NCBI GenBank assembly: GCA_025355545.1
Contig: JANXZN010000020.1
Location: 1 to 32,396, forward strand
Origin: Rhizobacter sp.
GTDB lineage: Bacteria > Pseudomonadota > Gammaproteobacteria > Burkholderiales > Burkholderiaceae_C
Direction: 5' to 3'
Length of the DNA stretch: 32,396 nucleotides
The stretch's first letter is position 1, and each line of letters starts with the position of its first letter. Below, one piece after another: positions 23,363 through 32,000 of this stretch. The notes beneath the pieces were generated by a model that had not been told where the DNA came from, made no database searches, and was given only the letters and a program-made list of their open reading frames with translations. The position numbers and the translations under genes were made by a program.

Positions 23363-24783
23363 GAACGCACTCCCGGTGCCGACAGCAGCGGCCTGCCCGG
23401 CCCGGGCGGGCCCACCTGCAACAGCCGGCGGAACACCGGGCGCTTGGAGCCTTCAGGGCGCAGCACGCCGAGAACGGGCACGCCGGCCATCACCATCAGG
23501 TCTTCGGGATCGCGCACGCGCCGGTCGATCAGCTCCCAGCCGAGCGCCGCCAGCACGCCCAGCACCAAGCCGCCGATGATCGAACCCGCCACGCCGACCG
23601 CCACCTTCGGGCGCGAAGCCTCGAGCGGCTCGACGGCGGGGCTCAGCAGGCGCGTGTTGGCCTGGTTGTTCTGGCTTTCGAGGTTGAATTGCCCGACCCG
23701 CGTGCTGACACCTTCGTAGGCACGCTGGGCCGTGTCGACATCGCGCTTGATGACGGCCTCGAGGTCACGGTCGGCGCGCAGGGTCTGCAGCTTCTTCTTC
23801 TGCTCGTCGACCATCGACTGCAATTCGGCGACCTTTTGCCCGCTGGTGCGGCTCAGTGTCGAGGTTCCTCCCGAGACGAGCCTGGACTGCGCCGCGATCT
23901 GCTGGTTCAACTCCGAGATCTGCGCCTGAAGGCGAATCCGTTCCGGGTGGTTCTTGCCCCAGATCGAACTCATCTCGGACATGCGGGTCTCGGCGCTCGC
24001 GAGCTGCCCTTTCAACGCCTGCACGGCAGGATTGAACAAGACGTCGGGCGACGACTGGCTGCCCGAGTTGCGGGTGCGCGTCTCGGCATCGACCCGCTCC
24101 GCCTGCGCCGTGCTCAACTGCGCCGTCAAGGCCTGGTAGCGGGCATTCTCCTGATCGAATCGCTCGTCCGAGACGATGATGCCCTTCTCTTGCTGGAACT
24201 TCGACAACCTCGCCTGCGCGGTCTCGAGGTCGTTGCGCAGCACCTTGGTCTGGTCGTCGAGGAACGTCGCCGACTGGCGCGCCGGCGCCACGCGCAACTC
24301 GACCGAGATGTCCATGTAGGCCTGCACGAATGCGTTGGCGGCGGCCTGCGCGAAGATCGGATCCTGCGCGGAGAACGAAACGTTGATGACGTTGCTGCCG
24401 CGTCCGGGCTCGACCGCCAGACCGCGTTGGAGCAGGCTCGCAAAATAGCGCTCGAGCGGGATCTTGGCGCTGGTCTGGTCACGCCACTGGGCGACCGCCG
24501 CCGGCGAGCGCTCGACACCGAGCATCTTCACGACGCGCGACGCGACGCGCTCGCTCTTCAGGATGTCGACCTGCGTCGCCAGGTAGCCCGGCACCGCCAG
24601 GCCCGGCGCGATCGCGCCGAGCACCGGGTCGATGCGGGTCTCGACGATCATCGCGGAGTCGGCCGTGTACTGCTTCGGCAGCAACAGCGTGATCGCCGTC
24701 CCCGCTGCCGAAACCAGGACCAGCAGTGCCAGTACCAGCCATTTGCGCGCCCAGATGACGCGCAGTATTTGTTTGATCGACAT
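23359..24783 (-). CDS. epsF: EpsF, Wzz-type chain length determinant
   Basis: EpsF is an inner-membrane polysaccharide co-polymerase that sets EPS chain length together with EpsG. The 474 residues have the expected layout: an N-terminal membrane segment (WLVLALLVLVSAAGTAITLLL, about 15-35), a Wzz domain (KQYTADSAMIVETRIDPV), a long coiled-coil periplasmic region (about 165-385) rich in Gln, Glu and Lys, and a second membrane segment (VAVGVAGSIIGGLVLGVLAALGW). A short cytoplasmic tail follows. It lacks an attached kinase domain, as EpsG is separate. The ATG at 24783 is 20 bases after the epsE stop, and the AGAGGG in that gap is about 15 bases from the start. Confidence 0.94.
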   Translation of the reverse strand: MSIKQILRVIWARKWLVLALLVLVSAAGTAITLLLPKQYTADSAMIVETRIDPVLGAIAPGLAVPGYLATQVDILKSERVASRVVKMLGVERSPAAVAQWRDQTSAKIPLERYFASLLQRGLAVEPGRGSNVINVSFSAQDPIFAQAAANAFVQAYMDISVELRVAPARQSATFLDDQTKVLRNDLETAQARLSKFQQEKGIIVSDERFDQENARYQALTAQLSTAQAERVDAETRTRNSGSQSSPDVLFNPAVQALKGQLASAETRMSEMSSIWGKNHPERIRLQAQISELNQQIAAQSRLVSGGTSTLSRTSGQKVAELQSMVDEQKKKLQTLRADRDLEAVIKRDVDTAQRAYEGVSTRVGQFNLESQNNQANTRLLSPAVEPLEASRPKVAVGVAGSIIGGLVLGVLAALGWELIDRRVRDPEDLMVMAGVPVLGVLRPEGSKRPVFRRLLQVGPPGPGRPLLSAPGVRS

Positions 24784-24798
24784 GTTGATTCGCTGACG

Positions 24799-24814
24799 CC
24801 CTCTTAGAAGAGGG
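24799..24814 (-). promoter_or_regulatory. perfect dyad spanning the epsE stop codon
   Basis: On the plus strand this reads CCCTCTT-AG-AAGAGGG, a perfect 7+7 dyad. On the transcript it would fold as CCCTCT-TCTA-AGAGGG, covering the epsE TAA and containing the AGAGGG that might act as the epsF ribosome binding site. It could couple or dampen epsF translation; no data prove this. Confidence 0.35.
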
Positions 24815-25652
24815 ATTCCTTGACATAGATCACATCGTCGCGCGCGACCGGATCGTTGAGGTCCACGCTGATGATCTCGACGGCCCCGTTCGCATCGCGA
24901 CGGTGCACCTTGATCCCGCGCTGCGTGCCGCGGGCCGTCAGGCCACCGCTCTGGGCGAGCGCCTGCATCAGCGTCATGCCGCGCTCCAGCTTGAACTGGC
25001 CGGGGCGTTGCACCTCGCCGTAGATGTAGGCCGTCGGCGCGCGGTCTGCATAGATGACGTCGCCGTTCTGCACCTCGAGGTCCAGTTCGGCCTTGCCCGA
25101 CTGCAGGATCGCCGGCAGGTCGATGTCGAGCTTGATCGGCCGGCCGTTGCGGGTGCCCACCAGGGTGACGACGTCGGCGCCGCCGGGGACGACCCCGCCG
25201 GCCGCCGCGATCATCTCCGACACCTTGGCGCCGACGGTCTCGATCGGGTAGCGGCCCGGCTTGCCCACCTGGCCGAGGATCGAGATCACGGCGCTGCGAA
25301 TCTGCCCGACCTGGATCGTGACCTGCGGGCGCAGCACGAAGCCGCCGTCGCGCAGCAGCTTGGCGATCTTCTGTTCGGCCGCCGTGGCGGTCAGGCCGCC
25401 GATCGCGACGTTGCCGACCAGCGGGAAGTTGATCTGATTGGTCTCGGAGATGCGCGCACCATCCACGGTGAGATCAGGGTTCTGGTACACGGTGATCTTG
25501 ACCACGTCGCCGGCCCCGAGCAGCGCCTCGGTCTTGGCCGCCGTCGCGGCAGCCGCGGTGGCCGACGGGCTGGTTTGAGCGAACGCGACACTGGAACACA
25601 GGGTCAGCGCCAGCAACACATAGCGAAGAAAGTTGCGCATTTTTTGTCTCAT
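24804..25652 (-). CDS. epsE: EpsE, polysaccharide export protein (Wza-like)
   Basis: A 282-residue outer-membrane or periplasmic export protein of the Wza/SLBB superfamily that helps pass EPS out of the cell. A Sec signal peptide precedes AFAQT (cleavage near residue 25); no lipobox Cys is present. The export-protein domain follows (LLGAGDVVKITVYQNPDL, VDGARISETNQINFPLVGNV). Two SLBB-like blocks are seen: SVISILGQVGKPGRYPIE-type, and APTAYIYGEVQRPGQFKL with MTLMQALAQSGG. The start is the ATG at 25652 or ATG at 25640 (MRNFLRYVLL); both give a good signal peptide. It follows epsD by 46 bases. Confidence 0.94.
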   Translation of the reverse strand: MRQKMRNFLRYVLLALTLCSSVAFAQTSPSATAAAATAAKTEALLGAGDVVKITVYQNPDLTVDGARISETNQINFPLVGNVAIGGLTATAAEQKIAKLLRDGGFVLRPQVTIQVGQIRSAVISILGQVGKPGRYPIETVGAKVSEMIAAAGGVVPGGADVVTLVGTRNGRPIKLDIDLPAILQSGKAELDLEVQNGDVIYADRAPTAYIYGEVQRPGQFKLERGMTLMQALAQSGGLTARGTQRGIKVHRRDANGAVEIISVDLNDPVARDDVIYVKESLF

Positions 25653-25698
25653 GCCTCGCGGGAGGTTGGGACGCCGGGCGCCCGATCGAGCTGAATCA

Positions 25699-26760
25699 TC
25701 ACTTGAATCCCTTGATGCCCTTTTCGAGCGTGCCGGCGCTCGGCGATGACGCCGGCGCCGTGTTGATCGGCTCGACCTCGACCTGCGGGGCAGCGCTCGG
25801 GATCGAGCCGGCCGGCATCGCCGGGGCGACCGATGTCAGCGGCGGAGCCTCCGAGGCGGCCGGCGCAGGCGGCTTCACTTCCTTCGAGCCGCCCTTGGCA
25901 TAGTCGCCGACGTACTCGACCTTGGCCGCGCCGCGCAGCGCCTTCATGTCGTCCTCGACCACCTTGCGCTTGCGCTCGTTCCACAGGAACTGCTCGATCG
26001 CCGGGCTGGCACGCGCCTCATCGACCGGCTGGCTGCGCACCCCGGACATGATCACCACCTGCGCACCGGTGGGGGTCGCGCTGAAGATCGTCTGGCCGTC
26101 CTTCAGCTGCGCGAACTTGTCCAGGCTCGCCAGCGGCAGTTGCTCGGCACCCCGGACCGCCTGATTCGCAGCGAACTTGAAATCGTTCGCCTTCAGGTAG
26201 TTGATGAAGTCCGGCAAGTCCTTGGACGCCGCGAGCTTGGCCTGCAACTCCGCCACCTGCTCGGGCTTGGCCTGGACCGCCAGCTCCTGCAGGTTGTAGA
26301 CGCGACGCTCCTTGAACAGCGCCGGGTGCGCCTCGTAGTAGGCCTTGATATCGGCCGCAATGGGCTTGGGTGCGCCGACGGCGATCTTGTCGACGTAGGC
26401 CCGCGCGATGATCTCGCGGCGTGCCGCCTCGAGCTGCTGCACGACGCGCGGATCACGGTCGAGCTTCTGATCCTGCGCCTTCTGCAGCGCCAGCTCCTGG
26501 TCGATCAGCCGCTCGAGCGCCACCTTGCTGGCCGACGCCGCCTGCTCGGGCGCCAGGCCGCGCTGCTGCTGCAGCACGAAGTTGATCTGGTGAACGGTGA
26601 TTTCTTCCTTGTTGACCTTGGCCGCGGTCTGCGAAGCAGGCTTGTCCTTCTTCTCGCCGCAACCGGTCAGCGCCACCGCCAGCACCGTCGCCGTCAGCGC
26701 GGCGAGGGTCGTCGGGCCGAGGTGGCCCCGCATGGCAGGTGCATGAATTCTTGAAGTCAT
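25699..26760 (-). CDS. epsD: EpsD, SurA/PpiC-like lipoprotein of the EPS operon
   Basis: A 353-residue predicted lipoprotein related to peptidyl-prolyl isomerases/chaperones, the first gene of this EPS export operon. Its lipobox ends LTGC (Cys34) after a hydrophobic stretch. SurA N-like residues follow (INFVLQQQRGLAPEQAASASKVALERLIDQELALQKAQDQ), then a rotamase-like region (RRVYNLQELAVQAK through QVVIMSGVRSQPVDEARA), which lacks some strongly conserved catalytic PPIase residues as far as I can see. Isomerase activity is therefore uncertain. The last 60 residues are Pro/Ala-rich and end TLEKGIKGFK. The ATG at 26760 is preceded by GGGAG about ten bases upstream. A 239 bp non-coding gap lies before it. 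Confidence 0.9.
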   Translation of the reverse strand: MTSRIHAPAMRGHLGPTTLAALTATVLAVALTGCGEKKDKPASQTAAKVNKEEITVHQINFVLQQQRGLAPEQAASASKVALERLIDQELALQKAQDQKLDRDPRVVQQLEAARREIIARAYVDKIAVGAPKPIAADIKAYYEAHPALFKERRVYNLQELAVQAKPEQVAELQAKLAASKDLPDFINYLKANDFKFAANQAVRGAEQLPLASLDKFAQLKDGQTIFSATPTGAQVVIMSGVRSQPVDEARASPAIEQFLWNERKRKVVEDDMKALRGAAKVEYVGDYAKGGSKEVKPPAPAASEAPPLTSVAPAMPAGSIPSAAPQVEVEPINTAPASSPSAGTLEKGIKGFK

Positions 26761-26999
26761 TCGAAGATCGCTCCCAATCCATCAAAATTGTGGCTCAGCG
26801 AGCGGCCAAACCAGTCGCGGAGGGGCCGGATCCGCTCGTGGGACGGTACCGCTCGCCACAGTAGTCTCCGACCTACAACGCCCTCGCGGAGTGTACTTGT
26901 GAAGCATGGCCGCACATCAACCCCCAACTGAGGGAACGCCGGCCGCAATCTCTCGCGAAAGCGTGAACAAGTCGCGCGTTCGCGCCCGCCAGCGCACGC
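26761..26999 (-). promoter_or_regulatory. 239 bp upstream region of the epsD-xrtB operon
   Basis: This is the likely promoter region of the minus-strand epsD-epsE-epsF-epsG-xrtB operon. The heptamer CCGCTCG occurs twice directly (26832-26838 and 26849-26855, 17 bp apart) and once inverted (CGAGCGG, 26799-26805). A CGGTACCG palindrome overlaps the second copy. A TTGATG/TACACT pair exists, but with a 19-base spacing. No sigma-54 element of proper spacing was found. Confidence 0.35.
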
Positions 27000-27770
27000 T
27001 CACAGCAACGCTTGGTGGCGCGCCAGACGCCAGCCCTCGGCGCCGCCTTTTGACCGAGTCAACATCCACAGTTCCCTGAACGGCACAGCGCCGCCATCGG
27101 CGGACTCCCGGATCAGGCCCGAGAACTCGACGCTGACCACAATGGCCTGCGCCAAGGTCTCGAACCCGAGCAGTTCGGCGTGCAGGGTGACGACTTCGGT
27201 CGAGCGCGACTCCTCGCCGCAGACGCTGCGCCCCGGCAGTTCCAGGCACAACTCGGCGAGCATCTCGGGGGTCGTGAGCACGCCGAGCGTGCACATCTCG
27301 TGGCGATCCCATGCGTCCTGCAACTGCACGAACAGGCGGCGCAGGTCCGCCAGCAGCGCCGCGCGGCCCTCGCCTGCCGGCAAGGCGATGACCGCCGCTC
27401 GGCCGAGGCCGCCGGCCCGCGGCCGAAGGTCGCCGCCGACCCGCCGGGGCAGCGCCACAAACCCGGCCAGGCGCTCGGCCGAGCGCGCGCGCCACCACCA
27501 CGCGACGGCGCCGGCGACCACCAGCGCGCCACCCGCCGTCGACAGTGTGGAAGCCGGCAGGTGCGCCGGCCAGCCCTCGAGCACGAGCAGTGCGGCCAGC
27601 GCCGCGAGCACGCCGACCGACGTCGCAAAGCTCCCGAGTGCCGAGGCGCATGCTTGATTGGCGCTCAGCGCGAGCAGCACCCCCACACAGACGCGCGCCG
27701 AAGCACCGAACGCGAACCGCCCTCGCGCGCGCGCTGCGTGATCGGCGATGGGTGGGTGGTGGATGCGCAT
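27000..27770 (-). CDS. divergent Tim44-like protein
   Basis: A 256-residue membrane-associated protein. The last half contains a Tim44-like domain: LRRLFVQLQDAWDRHEMCTLGVLTTPEMLAEL, followed by a beta-rich stretch (STEVVTLHAELLGF, AIVVSVEFSGLI) and FRELWMLTRS near the end. The N-terminal half has a signal-like hydrophobic segment (RVCVGVLLALSANQACA) and two more hydrophobic stretches (VGVLAALAALLVL, GGALVVAGAVAWWW). The Gly/Ser-rich linker typical of bacterial Tim44-like proteins is not seen. The track starts at 27833, inside ubiE; the ATG at 27770 lies 22 bases after the ubiE stop. Its role is not known; the gene next to ubiE is common in Burkholderiales, where it lies between ubiE and ubiJ/ubiB. 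Confidence 0.75.
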   Translation of the reverse strand: MRIHHPPIADHAARARGRFAFGASARVCVGVLLALSANQACASALGSFATSVGVLAALAALLVLEGWPAHLPASTLSTAGGALVVAGAVAWWWRARSAERLAGFVALPRRVGGDLRPRAGGLGRAAVIALPAGEGRAALLADLRRLFVQLQDAWDRHEMCTLGVLTTPEMLAELCLELPGRSVCGEESRSTEVVTLHAELLGFETLAQAIVVSVEFSGLIRESADGGAVPFRELWMLTRSKGGAEGWRLARHQALL

Positions 27771-27792
27771 CGGACCCCGCCTCAGCCGCCGC

Positions 27793-28524
27793 TCAGCACT
27801 TGATGCCCACATGCAGCGCGACCACGCCGGCACTCAGGTTGTGCACGTCGACGTGGCCGAAGCCGGCCGCCTTCATCATCGTCTTCAGTTCTGCCTGGCC
27901 CGGGTGCATGCGGATCGACTCGGCCAGATAGCGATAGCTCTGCGCGTCGCCCGCCACCCACTGGCCGATGCGCGGCAGCACGTTGAACGAGTACCAGTCG
28001 TAGGCCTTCGCCAGCGGCGGCGCGACCTTCGAGAACTCCAGCACCAGCAGGCGCCCGCCGGGCTTGAGCACGCGGTTCATTTCGGTCAGCGCGGTGTCCT
28101 TGTGCGTCATGTTGCGCAGGCCGAACGCGACGCTGACGAGGTCGAACCTGGCGCTCGCGAACGGCAGCGACTCGCCGTCGCAGATCAGCGTCGGCAGCAC
28201 CAGGCCCTCGTCGAGCAGCCGGTCGCGCCCCTGGCGCAGCATCGCCTCGTTGATGTCGGTGTGGACGACGGTGCCGTTCACGCCCACCTTCTTCGCGAAC
28301 GCGCGCGCCAGGTCGCCGGTGCCGCCGGCGATGTCGAGCACGCTCTGGCCCTCGCGCAGGTTCGCCACCGCCACCGTGTAGGCCTTCCAGGCGCGATGCA
28401 GGCCCATCGACATCAGGTCGTTCATCACGTCGTACTTCGACGCGACCGAGTCGAACACGCCGCGCACGCGGCCGGCCTTTTGCGATTCGTCGACGGTCTG
28501 GGAACCGAAATGGGTGTCGCTCAT
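27793..28524 (-). CDS. ubiE: ubiquinone/menaquinone biosynthesis C-methyltransferase UbiE
   Basis: A 243-residue class I SAM-dependent methyltransferase, catalysing the C-methylation step in ubiquinone synthesis (and in menaquinone synthesis where that exists). [25 protein letters not shown] is the characteristic N-terminus, [11 protein letters not shown] is the SAM-binding motif [24 protein letters not shown] is the central UbiE block, and [16 protein letters not shown] precedes the C-terminal [12 protein letters not shown]-type segment (here [15 protein letters not shown]). The family call is secure. It lies 23 bases after the DUF971 gene and 22 before the Tim44-like gene on the same strand, so the three are likely one operon. 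Confidence 0.97.
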   Translation of the reverse strand: MSDTHFGSQTVDESQKAGRVRGVFDSVASKYDVMNDLMSMGLHRAWKAYTVAVANLREGQSVLDIAGGTGDLARAFAKKVGVNGTVVHTDINEAMLRQGRDRLLDEGLVLPTLICDGESLPFASARFDLVSVAFGLRNMTHKDTALTEMNRVLKPGGRLLVLEFSKVAPPLAKAYDWYSFNVLPRIGQWVAGDAQSYRYLAESIRMHPGQAELKTMMKAAGFGHVDVHNLSAGVVALHVGIKC

Positions 28525-28547
28525 CGTCGGGGCCGCTCAGTGGTCGC

Positions 28548-28964
28548 TCAATGGTGATGGCCGCAGCCGGCGCCGGACTCGGCCTGCATCGGCGCATCGC
28601 GGCTGCCCCCGGCCTGCGCCAGACGCTCCTCGTACTTGCGCCACAGATCGCCCCGCTGCGAACCGAGGAAGTACAGGTAGTCCCAGGAGAAGATGCCGGT
28701 GTCGTGGCCGTCGGAGAAGCTCGGCTGCACCGCGTAGTTGCCGATCGGCTCGAGTGCCGTCAGCACGACCTCGCGCTTGCCGGTCTGCAGCACCTCCTGC
28801 CCGGGGCCGTGGCCCTGGACCTCGGCCGAAGGCGAATAGACCCGCATCAGCTCGAACGGGATGCGAAACTGCACGCCGTCGGCGAAGCCGACCTCCAGCA
28901 CGCGCGACTGCTGATGCACCGTGATCGAGGTCGGTTGCGGGGTGTTCGCGGTCAGTCCAGCCAT
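28548..28964 (-). CDS. DUF971 family protein with His-rich C-terminus
   Basis: A 138-residue cytoplasmic protein of the DUF971 family (gamma-butyrobetaine hydroxylase-like N-terminal domain). SITVHQQSRVLEVGFADGVQFRIPFELMRVYSPSAEVQGHG is the family N-terminus, and IGNYAVQPSFSDGHDTGIFSWDYLYFLG is its conserved core. The C-terminus ends GAGCGHHH, which could bind a metal. Its biochemical role is unclear. The ATG at 28964 (MAGLTANTPQPTS) gives the family length; the longer ORF to 29231 overlaps the upstream oxidoreductase. It directly precedes ubiE, an arrangement common in Burkholderiales. Confidence 0.9.
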   Translation of the reverse strand: MAGLTANTPQPTSITVHQQSRVLEVGFADGVQFRIPFELMRVYSPSAEVQGHGPGQEVLQTGKREVVLTALEPIGNYAVQPSFSDGHDTGIFSWDYLYFLGSQRGDLWRKYEERLAQAGGSRDAPMQAESGAGCGHHH

Positions 28965-29059
28965 GCGTTTCGTTCTGTGGGACAAAGCCGCCGCAGTGTA
29001 GCGAACCGCCCTGCCCCGGCTCGGCTCGGGGACTTGCGCCACAGGGCTATTCGCGGCGC

Positions 29060-32000
29060 TCAGACCAGCACGCGCTCGATCCCGCCGTCGTTTGCGCGCG
29101 CCACGTACTCTGGCATCCAGTCGGGGCCGAGGATGCGGTTCGCCATCTCGACGACGATGTAATCGGCCTCCAGCAGCCCGTTCGTCAGGTCGCCGGTGTA
29201 GCGCGACAGCCCCTGCAGGCAGCTCGGGCACGATGTCAAAATCTTCACCGGCCCGCTGTCACCCACTGCACCGGTCTTGCGCAACGCGGCCTCGTCCTTG
29301 CGCAGCTCCTCTTCCTTGCGGAAGCGCACCTGCGTGGAGATGTCGGGCCGCGTGACCCCGAGCGTGCCGCTCTCGCCGCAGCAGCGCTTGCTCTCGAGCA
29401 CATTGGCGCCGAGCAGCGCCTTCACCGTCTTCATCGGCTCCTGCAGCTTCATCGGCGTGTGGCAGGGGTCGTGGTACAGGTAGCCACCGCCGCCGGCCGC
29501 TCCGAGCGTGATGCCCTTCTCCAGCAGGTACTCGTGGATGTCGATGATTCGGCAGCCGGGGAAGATCTTGTCGAACTGGTAGCCCTGCAGCTGGTCGTAG
29601 CAGGTGCCGCAGCTCACCACCACGGTCTTGATGTCGAGGTAGTTCAGCGTGTTGGCGACGCGGTGGAACAGCACCCGGTTGTCGGTGATGATTTTCTCGG
29701 CCTTGTCGAACTGGCCCGAGCCGCGCTGCGGGTAGCCGCAGCACAGATAGCCCGGCGGCAGCACTGTCTGCACGCCGGCGTGCCACAGCATCGCCTGGGT
29801 CGCCAGGCCGACCTGCGAGAACAGCCGCTCCGATCCGCAGCCCGGGAAGTAGAAGACAGCCTCGGTCTCGCTGGTCGTGCCGACGGGGTCGCGGATGATC
29901 GGGACATAGTCCTTGTCCTCGATGTCGAGCAAGGCCCGCGCCGTCTTCTTCGGCAAGCCGCCCGGCATCTTCTTGTTGATGAAGTGGATCACCTGTTCCT
30001 TGATCGGCGCGGTGCCGACGGTCGCGCGCGGCGCCGCGGTCTGCTTGTTGGCCAGGCCGCGCAGCAGGTCGTTGGCGATGCGCTGTACCTTGAAGCCGAT
30101 GTCGACCATGCCGATGCGCAGCAGCTTGATCGTCTCGGGGCTGGTGGCGTTCAGGAACATCATCGCCATCTTGTTGCCGGGCCGGAAACTCTTCTTGCCC
30201 ATCTTGCCGAGCAGGTTGCGCATGTTCATCGAGACGTCGCCGAAGTCGATGTCCACCGGGCACGGGCTCAGGCACTTGTGGCAGACGGTGCAGTGGTCGG
30301 CCACGTCCTCGAACTCTTCCCAGTGCTTGATGCTGACGCCGCGGCGCGTCTGCTCCTCGTACAGGAAGGCCTCGACCAGCAGCGAGGTCGCGAGGATCTT
30401 GTTGCGCGGGCTGTACAGCAGGTTCGCGCGCGGCACGTGCGTCGCGCACACCGGCTTGCACTTGCCGCAGCGCAGGCAGTCCTTGACCGAGTTGGCGATC
30501 TCGCCGATGTCGCTGCGCTGCATGATCAGCGACTCGTGGCCCATCAGGCCGAAGCTCGGCGTGTAGGCGTTGGTCAGGTCGGCGCGCAGGGCCGGGTCGC
30601 GCAAGAGCTTGCCCTTGTTGAAGCGGCCTTCCGGGTCGACCTTGAGCTTGTATGCAGTGAACCCGGCCATCTCGGCCACGGTCAGGAACTCGAGCTTGGT
30701 GATGCCGATGCCGTGCTCGCCCGAGATCACGCCGTCGAGCGAACGCGCCAGCTTCATGATCCGCGCGACCGCCGCGTGCGCGGTCTGCAGCATTTCGTAG
30801 TTGTCGCTGTTGACCGGGATGTTGGTGTGCACGTTGCCGTCGCCGGCGTGCATGTGCAGGGCGACCCAGACGCGCCCCTTCAGCACATCGCCGTGGATCT
30901 TCTGGCATTCGTCGACGATCGGCTTCAGCGCCGCACCGGCAAAGATGCTTTGCAACGGGGCACGAATCTGCGTCTTCCACGACGCACGCAGCGTGTGGTC
31001 CTGCAGTTCCTCGAAATAGGTGCGCGTCGCCCCCGACTCGGCCACGTCGAGGTGCGTCAGCCAGTGCTGCCACTGCGCGCCGACCTCGCGCAGAACCGCC
31101 AGCGCCTGCTGCACCCGGTCTTCGAGCAACTCGGCCGAAGCGATCTCGCCGGCGTCGTCGCTCTTGCCCAGCGGCAGGTCGCCCTTCGTGAAGAAGGCCT
31201 CGAGCGCGTCGACCAGCGCCAGCTTGTTGCGCAGGCTCAGCTCGATGTTGATGCGTTCGATGCCTTCGGTGTACTCGCCCATGCGCGGCAGCGGGATCAC
31301 CACGTCCTCGTTGATCTTGAAGGCGTTGGTGTGCTTGCTGATCGCCGCGGTGCGCTTGCGGTCGAGCCAGAACTTCTTGCGCGCCTCCGCGCTGACCGCC
31401 ACGAAGCCTTCGCCGGCGCGACCGTTCGCCAGGCGCACGACTTCACTGGCGGCGCGCGCGACCACGTCGGCGTCGTCGCCGGCGATGTCGCCGAACAGCA
31501 CCATCTTGGGAAGACCGCCGCGCTTGCTCTTGGTCGCGTAGCCGACCGCGCGCAGGTAGCGGTCGTCGAGGTGCTCGAGGCCGGCCAGGATCGCGCCGCC
31601 GCGCGCGGCCTCGGCGAACATGAAGTCCTTGATGTCGACGATCGACGGCACCGCGTCCTTCGCGTTGCCGAAGAACTCGAGGCACACCGTGCGCGTGTGC
31701 GCCGGCATCTTGTGCACAACCCAGCGCGCGCTCGTGATCAGCCCGTCGCAGCCTTCCTTCTGGATGCCCGGCAGGCCGGCGAGGAACTTGTCGGTCACGT
31801 CCTTGCCCAGGCCTTCCTTGCGGAAGACGCGGCCGGGAATGTCGAGCTGCTCGGTACGCTCCAGGCGTCTGCCGGAGGCATCGAAATAGCGCAGCTCGAA
31901 GCTCGCCACCTCGACGTCGTGAATCTTCCCGAGGTTGTGGTTCAGCCGCGTGACCTCGAGCCACTTCGCCTCGGGCGTGACCATGCGCCAGGACGCCAGG

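Noticed and set aside
26795-26815. sigma-54 promoter (GG...GC) upstream of epsD
   Set aside because: The GG-to-GC spacing is 11 rather than 10 and the flanking bases do not fit.
26881-26940. sigma-70 promoter (TTGATG ... TACACT) on the minus strand upstream of epsD
   Set aside because: The spacing is 19 bases, too long for a confident call, and the element lies far from the start.
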